Numbered from the stretch's first letter, positions 44,233 through 53,042 are shown. The stretch is DNA of 64,000 bases from Micromonospora siamensis (GCF_900090305.1 NZ_LT607751.1:2976001-3040000); one strand, 5' to 3'. Notes: generated from the sequence alone by a model not told the origin. A program made the numbers and translations.

Positions 44233-44847
44233 GTGCTGACTCTTCCGTTGCCGGCCGAGGCCGCCGAAACGGCGCGCAAGCGGCTGTCGTTGGCCGCCGA
44301 GGACCTGGACGGCAACCGGGTCGCGGCGGAGATCCTCGACCTGGCCGCCGGTCACGGCGTGCCGGCGCTCTGGGAGCAGGTCTGCCTGCCGGTGCTGGCC
44401 GCCCTGCCCGGGCACACCGGCGGTGAGGTCGCCGTCGAGCACGCGCTGTCCGAGGGGATCCGGGTCGGGCTCGACGTGCACCGCCGCGAGCCCGGCCGGC
44501 AGCTGCCCACCGGCGGGGTGCTGCTCGCCGGCGCCGAGCAGGAGCTGCACTGCCTGGGCCTGCACGCGCTCGCCGCCGCGCTGCGCGAGCGGGGCCGGGG
44601 TTGCCTGCACCTGGGGGCGGCGCTGCCCTGGTCCGCGCTGGCCGACGCGGTGACGCGGGCCCGGCCGCGTACCGTCGTGCTCTGGGCGCAGACCCCGGTG
44701 ACCGGGCGCGCTTACCGGCTGCTGCGCTTCGCCCGCGACGTTCCCGGGGTACGCGTGCACGCCGCCGGCCCGGGCTGGATCGAGCCCTTCCCGCCCCCGT
44801 CGCCCCGACTGACCTCCCTGCCCGCCGCCGTCGCCGCCTGCCTGTAG
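44233..44847 (+). CDS. free-standing cobalamin-binding-like domain protein
   Basis: This 204-residue protein resembles the C-terminal half of MerR/CarH-type regulators with a B12-binding domain. A helical bundle at about residues 5-85 contains the paired E69-H70 (AVEHALSE). A Rossmann-like region has LLAGAEQELHCLGLHALAAAL, where ELHCLG is a DxHxxG-like cobalamin ligand loop (H106), and VVLWAQTPVTG near its end. The bundle Trp of CarH is not at its usual spacing. No helix-turn-helix precedes it: upstream sequence is livM in another frame. Start GTG 44233 (GGGGGT before it) or GTG 44206. The role is unknown. Confidence 0.65.
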   Translation: MLTLPLPAEAAETARKRLSLAAEDLDGNRVAAEILDLAAGHGVPALWEQVCLPVLAALPGHTGGEVAVEHALSEGIRVGLDVHRREPGRQLPTGGVLLAGAEQELHCLGLHALAAALRERGRGCLHLGAALPWSALADAVTRARPRTVVLWAQTPVTGRAYRLLRFARDVPGVRVHAAGPGWIEPFPPPSPRLTSLPAAVAACL

Positions 44848-44862
44848 GGAGGGGCTCTCCGC

Positions 44863-45435
44863 TCAGTGCCCGGACCGGCCGGCGGGGAGCAGGCCGCGCA
44901 GCAGCGCCTCGATCGCCGCCTCCGGGGCGAAGTCCTCCTCCGGGTACGCCAGCTGGTTGCCGAGCAGCCCGTCGACCAGGGCCAGCAACATCCGGAAGTG
45001 CGCGCCGGGGTCGGTCGAGCCGAGCGCCGCCACCACCGGTACGCCCCAGCGGGCCAGCCGATCGCGGCCGGCGCCGATCTCCCGCCGCAGCTCGGGGTGG
45101 ACGGCGGCCTCGACGAAGAGCGCGTGCCGCGCCTGCACCACCACCCTGCCCTCGGTGGTGAGGTGGCGGACGAGCCCTCCGAGGACCGTGGCGAAGGCGT
45201 CCGGGTCGCCGGGTGGCAGCTCGCCGGCGAGCTGGTCCCACGCGGCCGTCTCGACCTCGACCAGCCGGCCGAAGACCGCGGCGACCAGCGCGTCGCGGGT
45301 GCGGAACTGGTTGGACGCGGAGCCCTCGGGGAGTCCGGCCTCGGCGTCCACGGCCCGGTGGGTGAGCTGGCGGAGCCCGCGGGTGCCCAGCACCCGGATC
45401 GCCGCGTCCAGCAGCACCTGTCGTCGGTCGGTCAC
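44863..45435 (-). CDS. TetR family regulator
   Basis: This 190-residue repressor has a helix-turn-helix in residues 5-50 (VLLDAAIRVLGTRGLRQLTHRAV ... GSASNQFRTRDALVAAVF), and a C-terminal domain with HFRMLLALVDGLLGNQLAYP. A TAGTGT -10 element (45442-45447) ends 6 nt before the GTG, suggesting a leaderless message. It is divergent from the flavin monooxygenase with 54 bp between that carry two operator palindromes. Confidence 0.93.
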   Translation of the reverse strand: MTDRRQVLLDAAIRVLGTRGLRQLTHRAVDAEAGLPEGSASNQFRTRDALVAAVFGRLVEVETAAWDQLAGELPPGDPDAFATVLGGLVRHLTTEGRVVVQARHALFVEAAVHPELRREIGAGRDRLARWGVPVVAALGSTDPGAHFRMLLALVDGLLGNQLAYPEEDFAPEAAIEALLRGLLPAGRSGH

Positions 45436-45443
45436 CCCGTCAC

Positions 45444-45478
45444 ACTACAACCGTAGTCAGCGGCACTACATCCGTAGT
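45444..45478. promoter_or_regulatory. two tandem TetR operators
   Basis: Two 14-bp palindromes, ACTACAACCGTAGT (45444-45457) and ACTACATCCGTAGT (45465-45478), have centres 21 bp apart, two helical turns. They cover both -10 elements: the left one overlaps the TAGTGT of the tetR promoter and the right one touches the TAGCCT of the monooxygenase promoter. Cooperative binding by two dimers is inferred. Confidence 0.85.
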
Positions 45479-45489
45479 AGCCTGCCGTC

Positions 45490-46551
45490 ATGGGAACTCG
45501 GACGGCCGCGGTGGTCGGCGGCGGGATCGGCGGTCTGGCGGTCGCGGTGGGACTGCGGTCGGCCGGCTGGGAGGTCACCGTGCGGGAACGGGCGGCGGGC
45601 CTGCCCGAGGTCGGCACCGGGCTGGGCATCTGGCCCGCCGCGCTGCGCGCGCTCGACGCCCTCGGGTTGGGCGAGCGGGTCCGCCGGCGCGGCAGCCGCC
45701 AGGCCGACGGGGTGATCCGTCGGCCGGACGGCTCGCGGATCGCCACCATCGACGTCGCCCGGTTGGAACGCCGGTACGGCGAGCCCGTGCACCTGGTCAC
45801 CCGGCCGGTCCTGCTGGCCGAGCTGGCCGCCGCGCTGCCCGACGGGGTGGTGCGGTTCGGCGCACCGGTGCCCGACCTGGCCGCCCTCGGCGGGTACGAC
45901 CTGGTGGTCGGCGCGGACGGCATCCGCAGCACGGTCCGCGCCGGCCTGTACGGCGACCGCTACCCGCTGCGCTACGCGGGCACCGTCGCCTGGCGCGGCA
46001 GCGCTGCCGTCGAGGTCGCCACCGGGGGCGAGACCTGGGGCCGGGGGCGCAAGTTCGGCGTCACCCCGCAGGGGCCGGGCCGGACCAACTGGTACGCCGC
46101 GGTGGCCCTGCCCGAGGGCGCCCAGCCGCCCCCGGACGACCTGGCCGAGCTGCGCCAGCTCTTCGGCGGCTGGCACCAGCCGATCCCGCGGCTGCTCGAC
46201 GCGCTCGCCGCCGACGAGGTGCTCCGGCACGAGGTGCACGACCTGACCCCGCTGCCGAGCTACGTCACCGACCGGGTGGCGCTGCTCGGCGACGCAGCCC
46301 ACGCGATGACCCCGGACCTCGGACAGGGGGCCTGCCAGGCACTGATCGACGCCGTGGCGCTGACCGACTGCGTACGGTCCACCGACGACCTGCCCGCGGC
46401 GCTGCGCGCGTACGACCGGCTCCGGCGTCGCCCGACGCAGCGGATCGCCGCGACGGCCCGGCGGGCGGGGTGGCTGTCCCAGGTCCGGCACGCGTTGCCG
46501 GCGCGGGACGCCGCGGTGCGGCTCGCCCTCGCCCTGGGGCCGCCCGCCTGA
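45490..46551 (+). CDS. FAD-dependent monooxygenase
   Basis: This 353-residue class A flavoprotein hydroxylase-like protein has the N-terminal Rossmann GGGIGGLAVAVGLRSAGW, followed by GTGLGIWPAALRALDALG, the DG motif region LVVGADGIRSTVR and the GD motif LLGDAAHAMTPDLGQGACQ. It likely hydroxylates a small aromatic or antibiotic-like compound with NAD(P)H. A TAGCCT element (45478-45483) ends 6 nt before the ATG. It is TetR-controlled, so it may serve detoxification. No signal peptide. Confidence 0.9.
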   Translation: MGTRTAAVVGGGIGGLAVAVGLRSAGWEVTVRERAAGLPEVGTGLGIWPAALRALDALGLGERVRRRGSRQADGVIRRPDGSRIATIDVARLERRYGEPVHLVTRPVLLAELAAALPDGVVRFGAPVPDLAALGGYDLVVGADGIRSTVRAGLYGDRYPLRYAGTVAWRGSAAVEVATGGETWGRGRKFGVTPQGPGRTNWYAAVALPEGAQPPPDDLAELRQLFGGWHQPIPRLLDALAADEVLRHEVHDLTPLPSYVTDRVALLGDAAHAMTPDLGQGACQALIDAVALTDCVRSTDDLPAALRAYDRLRRRPTQRIAATARRAGWLSQVRHALPARDAAVRLALALGPPA

Positions 46552-46617
46552 CCTCCGGCCGGTCCGGGCCCGGCACGGGGGCGGGTCCGGACCGGGCGGC
46601 GTGACCTCGCCCACAAA

Positions 46618-46640
46618 CGATACGAACCGGTTCCGTATCG
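46618..46640. promoter_or_regulatory. palindromic operator upstream of the MFS gene
   Basis: A near-symmetric 23-bp dyad runs from CGATACG to CGTATCG around AACCGGTT, with one extra base on the right. A further CGTATCG half site lies at about 46681-46687. The half site is the same as in the operator at 27544-27558. The downstream TetR protein is the likely ligand; the sequence sits in the 176-bp promoter region of the MFS gene. Confidence 0.7.
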
Positions 46641-46727
46641 AATTCCGCTCACCTACGCTCCGGATGTTACGAGCCTGACCCGTATCGTATTTCGCGCCAC
46701 GGGCGGACCGGGGGGAGAACCGGGCAC

Positions 46728-48299
46728 ATGGAACCGCACGAGAACACCGGACACCCGAGGAGGTGGGCGATCCTGGGGGTGCTGGTGATCAGCCTCCTCG
46801 TCGTCGTCCTCGACAACACCATCCTCAACGTCGCGCTGCGCACCCTCGCCGACCCGGTGCACGGCCTCGGCGCCAGCCAGGGCGAGCTGGAATGGTCGAT
46901 CAACTCCTACACGCTGGTCTTCGCCGGCCTGCTGTTCACCTTCGGCGTGCTCGGTGACCGCTCCGGACGCAAGCGATTCCTGGTGATCGGCCTGGTCCTG
47001 TTCGGCCTCGCCTCGCTGCTCTCCGCGTACGCGCAGAACCCCGGCCAGCTGATCGCCGCCCGGGCCCTGATGGGTGTCGGCGGCGCGGCCATCATGCCGG
47101 TGACCCTGTCGATCATCTCCAACGTCTTCGACCCCCGCGAGCGCGGCCGCGCCATCGGCGTCTGGGCCGGTGCGGTCGGCCTCGGCGTGGCCATCGGCCC
47201 GGTGCTCGGCGGCGCCCTGCTGGAGCACTACTGGTGGGGCTCGGTCTTCCTGATCAACGTGCCGGTGGTGGCGCTCGGCGTGGTGCTGGTCGCCACCCTG
47301 GTGCCCGAGTCCCGCGACCCCAACCCGGGCCGGGTCGACCTGCTCGGCGTGCTGCTGTCCGTGGTCGGCCTGGTCGCCCTCACCTACGGCATCATCGACG
47401 GCGGCGAGCACGGCTTCGACCGGCCGTTGGTCTGGGCCTCGATCGTCGGCGGGCTCGCCGTGCTGGCCATCTTCGTCACCCACGAGCTGCGCAGCGACCA
47501 CCCGTCGCTCGACGTCCGGCTGTTCCGGGTGCCCCGGTTCGCTGCGCCGGTCACCCTGATCGGCCTGGTCTTCTTCGCCGCCATGGGCGTGATGTTCTTC
47601 AACGCCTTCTATCTGCAACTGGTACGCGGCTACAGCCCGCTGGAGACCGGCCTGCTCTTCCTGCCCTTCGCCGGCGCCCAGCTGATCTTCGCCCCGCGCA
47701 GCGCCGCGATGGTCCGCCGATTCGGCGGCCGGGCCGTCGCCGTGACCGGCCTGCTGCTGACCACGGTGGCGCTCGGCGCGTTCGTCCTGGTCCAGGCGGA
47801 CACCCCGATCTGGATGGTCACCGTGCTGACCTTCATCCAGGGCGCCGGCATGGCCAACATCATGCCGCCGGCCACCGAGTCGATCATGTCGGCACTGCCC
47901 CGGGAGAAGGCCGGCGTCGGCTCCGCCGTCAGCAACACCGTCCGCCAGGTCGCCGGCGCGCTCGGCGTGGCGATCCTCGGGTCGGTGCTCTCCGCGGTCT
48001 ACCGCGACGACATCGCTCCGGCCGTGGCGGCCCTGCCCGCCGCCGCCCGGGACGCCGCCAGCGAGTCCATCTCCGGGGCGTACGCGGCCGCCGGGCGGCT
48101 CGGCCCGGCCGGGCCGAGCCTGATCGGCTCCGCCAACGACGCCTTCGTCACCGCCATGCACTGGGCCGCCGGGATCAGCGCCGGGGTCGCCGCGCTCGGC
48201 ATCCTGGTCGCGCTGCGCTGGCTGCCCGGACCGGCCGGCGCCGCGCCGGCCACTCCCGCCACGGCCGCGGCCGAGCCGGAGTTGGCCGGAACCGCCTAG
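46728..48299 (+). CDS. MFS drug/proton exporter (EmrB/QacA family)
   Basis: This 523-residue, 14-helix major facilitator (DHA2 family) has the helix-1 motif VVVLDNTILNVAL, motif A LGDRSGRKRF and antiporter motif C in helix 5 (GAVGLGVAIGPVLGGALL). It expels hydrophobic cations or antibiotics by proton antiport. The ATG follows GGGGGGAG. It is followed after 11 bp by a TetR gene and preceded by a palindromic operator, a standard autoregulated efflux module. Confidence 0.93.
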   Translation: MEPHENTGHPRRWAILGVLVISLLVVVLDNTILNVALRTLADPVHGLGASQGELEWSINSYTLVFAGLLFTFGVLGDRSGRKRFLVIGLVLFGLASLLSAYAQNPGQLIAARALMGVGGAAIMPVTLSIISNVFDPRERGRAIGVWAGAVGLGVAIGPVLGGALLEHYWWGSVFLINVPVVALGVVLVATLVPESRDPNPGRVDLLGVLLSVVGLVALTYGIIDGGEHGFDRPLVWASIVGGLAVLAIFVTHELRSDHPSLDVRLFRVPRFAAPVTLIGLVFFAAMGVMFFNAFYLQLVRGYSPLETGLLFLPFAGAQLIFAPRSAAMVRRFGGRAVAVTGLLLTTVALGAFVLVQADTPIWMVTVLTFIQGAGMANIMPPATESIMSALPREKAGVGSAVSNTVRQVAGALGVAILGSVLSAVYRDDIAPAVAALPAAARDAASESISGAYAAAGRLGPAGPSLIGSANDAFVTAMHWAAGISAGVAALGILVALRWLPGPAGAAPATPATAAAEPELAGTA

Positions 48300-48310
48300 G
48301 TTCGGGTTCA

Positions 48311-48919
48311 ATGTCTGACATGACTTCCACCGCCGATGCTCCGCGGTCGCCCGGGCGACCGCGGAGCGTCCGCGCGGACGAGGCGATCATCAGCGCCACC
48401 CTGGACCTGCTCGCCGAGGGCAGCACCATCGAGGCGCTCTCCATCGAGGCGATCGCCGCCCGGGCCGGCGTCGGCAAGGCCACCATCTACCGCCGCTGGC
48501 CCGGCAAGGACGCGTTGCTGCTCGACGCCCTGCGCACCCTCAAGGGCCAGCCGCCCGAGCCGACCGGCCACTCCGTACGCGACGACCTGATCCTGCTCGT
48601 CGGCGCCATCGGGCACAACGTCGACCCGCGCGCGGCGCGGATCATGCCCTGCCTGGTGCCCGAGGTGAACCGCAGCCCGGACCACTACCAGCTCTACCAG
48701 AACATGATCGAGCCGCGCCGCAGGCTGATGCGCGAGGTGCTCCAGCGCGGGATCCGCACCGGCGAGCTCCGCGCCGACCTCGACATCGACGTGGCGATGG
48801 CCATGCTCTCCGGCCCGATACTGATGCAGCGGATGCTGCGCTGGCACCCCGAGCTGGACGAGAAGATCCTGCCGGAGAAGGTCGTCGACGGGGTGCTGGA
48901 CGGTCTGCGCCCCCGCTGA
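48311..48919 (+). CDS. TetR family regulator of the MFS exporter
   Basis: This 202-residue repressor has SPGRPRSVRADEAIISATLD leading into a helix-turn-helix with IEAIAARAGVGKATIYRRWPGKDALL. The TetR_C_16-like C-terminal domain has LVPEVNRSPDHYQLYQNMIEPRR. A TAGGTT element (48297-48302), overlapping the MFS stop codon, ends 8 nt before the ATG, so it may have its own leaderless transcript besides read-through. An ATG at 48320 is an alternative start. Confidence 0.92.
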   Translation: MSDMTSTADAPRSPGRPRSVRADEAIISATLDLLAEGSTIEALSIEAIAARAGVGKATIYRRWPGKDALLLDALRTLKGQPPEPTGHSVRDDLILLVGAIGHNVDPRAARIMPCLVPEVNRSPDHYQLYQNMIEPRRRLMREVLQRGIRTGELRADLDIDVAMAMLSGPILMQRMLRWHPELDEKILPEKVVDGVLDGLRPR

Positions 48920-48945
48920 CTCCGTCGTCGGGGAGGCCGCGGCTT

Positions 48946-49010
48946 GCGGCAGGTCGCGCCTTTCGGGTGGCCAGAGGGCGCGCGAGATGCGGCAGGTCGC
49001 GCCCTCTGGC
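48946..49010. terminator. terminator hairpin with duplicated 15-mer
   Basis: GCCAGAGGGCGCG (48970-48982) pairs perfectly with 48998-49010 around a 15-nt loop between the convergent TetR and PucR-like genes. A 15-bp direct repeat, GCGGCAGGTCGCGCC, is at 48946-48960 and 48989-49003, the second copy overlapping the loop and right arm. Confidence 0.65.
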
Positions 49011-49017
49011 GGCGGGT

Positions 49018-50937
49018 TCAGCGGCCCGGCTCGCGCAGCCGGTGCAGGCGCAGCGCCAACTGCACCTCCAACGCCCGCTCCGGGCGCTGCCAGTCCGCGC
49101 CGAGCAGTTGCCCCACCCGCTCCAGCCGCTGCGTCACCGTGTTCACGTGCACGTGCAGCTGCTCCGCCGCCCGGGCCAGGCTGCCACCCACCCCGAAGTA
49201 CGCCTCCAGCGTCTTCACCAGCGCGGTGCCCCGCCGCGCGTCGTAGTCCACCACCGGGCCGACCGTGGCGGTGAGGAACCGGGTCACGTCCCGGTCGCCG
49301 GAGTCACCCACCGCGCCCAGGAGCAGCCCGACGAAGCCCAACTCGGCCGTGCTCGCTCCCTGCCCGTTGCGGCCCAGCGCACCCAGCGCGGTCAGGCAGC
49401 GGTCCGCCTCGGCGAACGTCGCCGCCAGGGCCTGCGGCCCGGTCGCCGGCCCGCTCGCCCCCGCCGTCACCGGTCGGCCGGTCACCCGGGACAGGTCGCG
49501 GGCCACCGCCCGCGCGCTGCCACCGGCATCGCGACCGGGCAGCATCAGCACCACCCGGCCGTCGCGCGCCGCGGCGAGCCCGCCCCGGGTCGAGGCGTAC
49601 GTGGTGGCCCAGGAGAGCACCCGCTGCCGCGCCGAGCCGGTCGCCGCGATCGCGTCGTCGCCCACCGCCACCAGCACGTGCGGGGCGTCCAGGTCCACCC
49701 CGAGCCGGCGGGCCCGGCCGTACAGCGCGTCGGTGTCCCGCGACGGCCGGGCGATCAGGTCGTCGAGCAGCTCTCCACGGACCCGCCCCTCCGCCTCGGC
49801 GACGGTCCGGCGGAACAGCAGCAGCAACGCCGTCACCAGCGCGGCCCGCTCGAGGATCCGCTGGTCGGCGTCGACCAGCTCGCCCTCCGGTCGCAGCACC
49901 AGCGCGCCGAGGTTCTCCGCGCCGGCAACCACCGCGGCGTACCAGAGCGGCCCCCGGCGTACGCTGCGCCCCTCGGTCCGCGACGCCGCCACCGCCTCCA
50001 CCAGGTCCGCCCGGTCCGGCTCGGTGATCTCGCCCACCCGGGCCAGCCGCCGGCCCTCGGCGTCCAGCGCCAGCAGCGCCCCGCCCAGCACGTCGGTCAC
50101 CGCCGCCGCCACGTCCTCCATCCCGCCGCCGCGCACCACCAGACCGGTCATCCGGTCGTGGGCGGCGGCGGCCCGCTCCACCGAGCTGCTGTGCGCCCGG
50201 ATGGTGCCGTTGGCCGCCGACAGCTCGGCCAGCGCCGACCGGGTCTCGGCCAGCAGCCGGGCGGTGTCGATGGCCACCGCGGCGTGCGCGGCGAGGGAGA
50301 CCAGCAGGGACACCTCCTCGCGGGCGAACGGGCGGGCCGAGCGGTTCGCCGCGTACAGCACCCCGATCACGCTGGACCCCAGCCGAAGGGGCACGCCGAG
50401 GATGGCCACCAGCCCCTCCTCGCCGACCCCGCCGTCGATCTCCCCGGTGTGCCGGAACCGTTCGTCCTCCTGATAGTTCGAGGTGACGTACGGGGTGCCG
50501 GTCTGCGCGACCAGGCCACCGAGGCCGTCGCCCATTTCCAGCCGCAGCCGCTGGAACCGGGCCGAGATCGAGCCGTCGGTGACCCGCATGTACGTGTCGC
50601 CGCGCTCGTCGTCGTTGAGCGTCATGTACGCCACGTCGGTGCCGAGCAGGTTCCGCGCCCGGTGCACGATGGCCCGCAGCACGTCGTCCAGGTCGCGCAG
50701 GCCGGCCAGGTCACTGGCGGTGTCGTATAGGCCGGAGAGCTCGATCTCCCGCCGCCGGCGACGTTCCAGCAGCCCGCGGACCCGCAGCGCCACCACCTTC
50801 GCCTGCTCCAGCTCGGCCAGCCGCTCCGGAGGCAGCCCGGCCGCGCGGGCCGCCACCAGCGGCCCCTCGAACTCGACCGGGGCGGCCTCGCGGGCCAGCA
50901 GCTCCAGGAACTCCACCGGCGACGACATGAGCGACAT
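49018..50937 (-). CDS. GAF plus PucR/CdaR-type transcriptional regulator
   Basis: This 639-residue protein has a short helical N-terminus, a GAF domain at about residues 80-250 (DLDDVLRAIVHRARNLLGTDVAYM ... GVPLRLGSSVIGVLYAANRSARPF), a coiled-coil linker, a second sensor-like region and a C-terminal PucR helix-turn-helix (TLEAYFGVGGSLARAAEQLHVHVNTVTQRLERV). It starts 15 bp downstream of the SDR gene end; a GTG at 50952 overlapping that stop would add five residues. It probably controls the adjacent SDR; the ligand of the GAF domain is unknown. Confidence 0.88.
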   Translation of the reverse strand: MSLMSSPVEFLELLAREAAPVEFEGPLVAARAAGLPPERLAELEQAKVVALRVRGLLERRRRREIELSGLYDTASDLAGLRDLDDVLRAIVHRARNLLGTDVAYMTLNDDERGDTYMRVTDGSISARFQRLRLEMGDGLGGLVAQTGTPYVTSNYQEDERFRHTGEIDGGVGEEGLVAILGVPLRLGSSVIGVLYAANRSARPFAREEVSLLVSLAAHAAVAIDTARLLAETRSALAELSAANGTIRAHSSSVERAAAAHDRMTGLVVRGGGMEDVAAAVTDVLGGALLALDAEGRRLARVGEITEPDRADLVEAVAASRTEGRSVRRGPLWYAAVVAGAENLGALVLRPEGELVDADQRILERAALVTALLLLFRRTVAEAEGRVRGELLDDLIARPSRDTDALYGRARRLGVDLDAPHVLVAVGDDAIAATGSARQRVLSWATTYASTRGGLAAARDGRVVLMLPGRDAGGSARAVARDLSRVTGRPVTAGASGPATGPQALAATFAEADRCLTALGALGRNGQGASTAELGFVGLLLGAVGDSGDRDVTRFLTATVGPVVDYDARRGTALVKTLEAYFGVGGSLARAAEQLHVHVNTVTQRLERVGQLLGADWQRPERALEVQLALRLHRLREPGR

Positions 50938-50951
50938 TGTGCGCGAGGCCA

Positions 50952-51734
50952 CTAGTTGGCCGTCCAGCCCCCGTCGAGGGCGATCGAGGCGCCGGTGATG
51001 AACGCGGCCGGCGGGGCGCACAGGTACGCCACCAGCTCGGCGACCTCCTCCGGCTCGATCAACCGCTTGATCGCCGCCCGGGCCAGCATGATCTTCTCCA
51101 CCACCTCGTCCTCGCCGATGCCGTGGGTGGCGGCCTGGTCGGCGATCTGGCTCTCCACCAGCGCGGTCCGCACGTACGCCGGGTTGATGCAGTTGGCGGT
51201 CACCCCGTGCGCGGCGCCCTCCAGCGCCACCACCTTGGAGAGCCCCTCCAGGGCGTGCTTGGCCGACACGTACGCCGACTTGTACGGCGAGGCGCGCAGT
51301 CCGTGCACCGAGGAGATGTTGACGATCCGACCCCAGCCCTGGGCGTACATGTGCGGCAGCGACCGCCGGATGATCCGGAACGGCGCCTCCACCATCACCC
51401 GGTGGATGTAGGCGAACCGGTCGGTGGGGAAGTCCTGGACCGGCGCGACGTGCTGGAGGCCGGCGTTGTTCACGACGATGTCCACGTCGGCGTCGAGCCG
51501 GTCGACCGCGCCCGGGTCGGCCAGGTCGATCCCCTCGGCCCGGCCGCCGGCCTCGGCGGCGACCGCCTTGGCCGCCTCCACGTTGCGGTCCACCACCAGG
51601 ACCGCCGCTCCGGCGGCGGCCAGCCGCAGGGCGCAGGCCCGGCCGATGCCGCTGCCACCACCGGTCACCAGGGCACCACGACCGGAGAGGTCGACGTGTA
51701 CGACGTGGGGGACCGCCACGGGTTCTGCCGTCAT
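50952..51734 (-). CDS. 3-hydroxybutyrate dehydrogenase-like short-chain dehydrogenase
   Basis: This 260-residue classical SDR has cofactor loop TGGGSGIGRACAL, NNAGLQHVAPVQDFP, catalytic Ser in NISSVHG, Tyr-Lys in YVSAKH, and TALVESQI near the C-terminus. The NAGLQHVAPV and LVESQI segments are characteristic of D-3-hydroxybutyrate dehydrogenases. It interconverts 3-hydroxybutyrate and acetoacetate with NAD. The ATG at 51734 is used; the frame also opens to 51803. It is upstream of the GAF/PucR regulator on the same strand. Confidence 0.85.
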   Translation of the reverse strand: MTAEPVAVPHVVHVDLSGRGALVTGGGSGIGRACALRLAAAGAAVLVVDRNVEAAKAVAAEAGGRAEGIDLADPGAVDRLDADVDIVVNNAGLQHVAPVQDFPTDRFAYIHRVMVEAPFRIIRRSLPHMYAQGWGRIVNISSVHGLRASPYKSAYVSAKHALEGLSKVVALEGAAHGVTANCINPAYVRTALVESQIADQAATHGIGEDEVVEKIMLARAAIKRLIEPEEVAELVAYLCAPPAAFITGASIALDGGWTAN

Positions 51735-51875
51735 GGCGCAAGAAGTTACGAGCTGTGTGGCCGGCGGCACATGGGGCGGCGACACATACTCGACCGTCAG
51801 CATGTGTGGTCCCGCGCCCGTCCACCGCCGAGGCGTCGGTACCGAATCGCGACCGGGCCCGGTCCTGCCCTGCGG

Positions 51876-53042
51876 CTACTTCGGGTTGTAGGGCAGCACG
51901 GTGACGAGCGCGCTGCCCGGCGTCTGTGCCCGCTCCGCCATCGAATGCCAGTCGCCCTTCTTGTCCTGCCACTTGTAGACGACAGGGGTGAGGCGTTTGG
52001 CGAACTCCACCACCGCGTTCCAATGGCTTCCCGCAGCCGTCAGATCGGCTCCGACCTGCTCGAAGTGGTCGCTGGTGAGTTCCTTCCCGGCGTCGCGGAT
52101 GTCCATGGCGACATCATCGATCTCTCTGGCCAGCTTCTGCCAGATGTCGAGGATGGTCTTCAACCCGTCGTGCACCGTGGTGGCGGCCTCGGAAAGCCGC
52201 CTGAGTGAGTCGGCCGTGGTCGTCAGCGCGGCGACATCCTGGTTCTCCTGCTTGATCCTTTCGCGGAGATCCTGGATCTTCCTGTTGAGCGCCTTGACCT
52301 TCTCCCCGGCTATGATGGCGGTCGAGAGCGAGCCGCCGAAGCCGACCACGCCGACCGCGATCATGCCGGCGCCGACCGGCTGGGCGCCGGGCACCAGGAA
52401 GACCACCACGCCCACCAGCGTGAAGAAGACCGACACCGCAGTCCCGATCTGCCCGGCCGTCGCCAACTGGTTGTACGTCCGCACCTCTTTGTTGAGATCG
52501 TCGACCACCCCGGTGAGAGCCTCGATGACCTTCTTGTCGTCGCCGGCGAGGGCGAGCGCGCGGTCCGCGATGTCCTTCAGGGAATTCTGTGCGCCGAGGA
52601 CCTGGCCGGAGAAGTTGTCCACGAGCTTGCAGGTGTTCTGGGTCGGGGCCCCCAGGTTGTCCTCGACCAGGCTCTTCATGTCGGCCAAGGTTGACAGGAG
52701 CTTCTCCCGGAGTTCGGGATCTCCGGGATTCTTGGTCAGCTCCGTCAGTAGGCCGCGAGCGGTCCGGAGTTGCGCCCCGAAAAGCACTGAATTGATGACG
52801 ATGAGCCGGGGGATGTTGCTGAGCTGAACATCGACCCCACCCAGCCAGGATCCGAGTCGGTCGGTCTTTACCGCGCGGAGTTTCTCGTAGAACTCTTTGT
52901 ACTCCTTGGTGGGATGGTTCAGGAGTGGGATGTCGGCGTTCCCGACGGCGGAGACATAAGCCGTCACGTTGGCAACGGCGTTGAAGTAGTCGGCCAGCGC
53001 CTCGTTGGTGGGAGTGGAGTCGAGAACGGCCGCCATACGCAT
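51876..53042 (-). CDS. probable alpha-helical pore-forming toxin
   Basis: This 388-residue, almost all-helical protein has no signal peptide. Helical N-terminal half at residues 15-195, then one hydrophobic block at 197-246 with a Pro-Gly turn ([13 protein letters not shown]) that can form a membrane hairpin. A long amphipathic coiled coil follows at 247-320 ([19 protein letters not shown]) and a C-terminal helix pair. This is the layout of HBL/NheA, XaxA and Cry6-type alpha pore-forming toxins; I recognise no exact family. Sampled lines are 52-67% G+C against above 73% around it, suggesting transfer. GAAGGGGGG precedes the ATG. Confidence 0.55.
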   Translation of the reverse strand: MRMAAVLDSTPTNEALADYFNAVANVTAYVSAVGNADIPLLNHPTKEYKEFYEKLRAVKTDRLGSWLGGVDVQLSNIPRLIVINSVLFGAQLRTARGLLTELTKNPGDPELREKLLSTLADMKSLVEDNLGAPTQNTCKLVDNFSGQVLGAQNSLKDIADRALALAGDDKKVIEALTGVVDDLNKEVRTYNQLATAGQIGTAVSVFFTLVGVVVFLVPGAQPVGAGMIAVGVVGFGGSLSTAIIAGEKVKALNRKIQDLRERIKQENQDVAALTTTADSLRRLSEAATTVHDGLKTILDIWQKLAREIDDVAMDIRDAGKELTSDHFEQVGADLTAAGSHWNAVVEFAKRLTPVVYKWQDKKGDWHSMAERAQTPGSALVTVLPYNPK

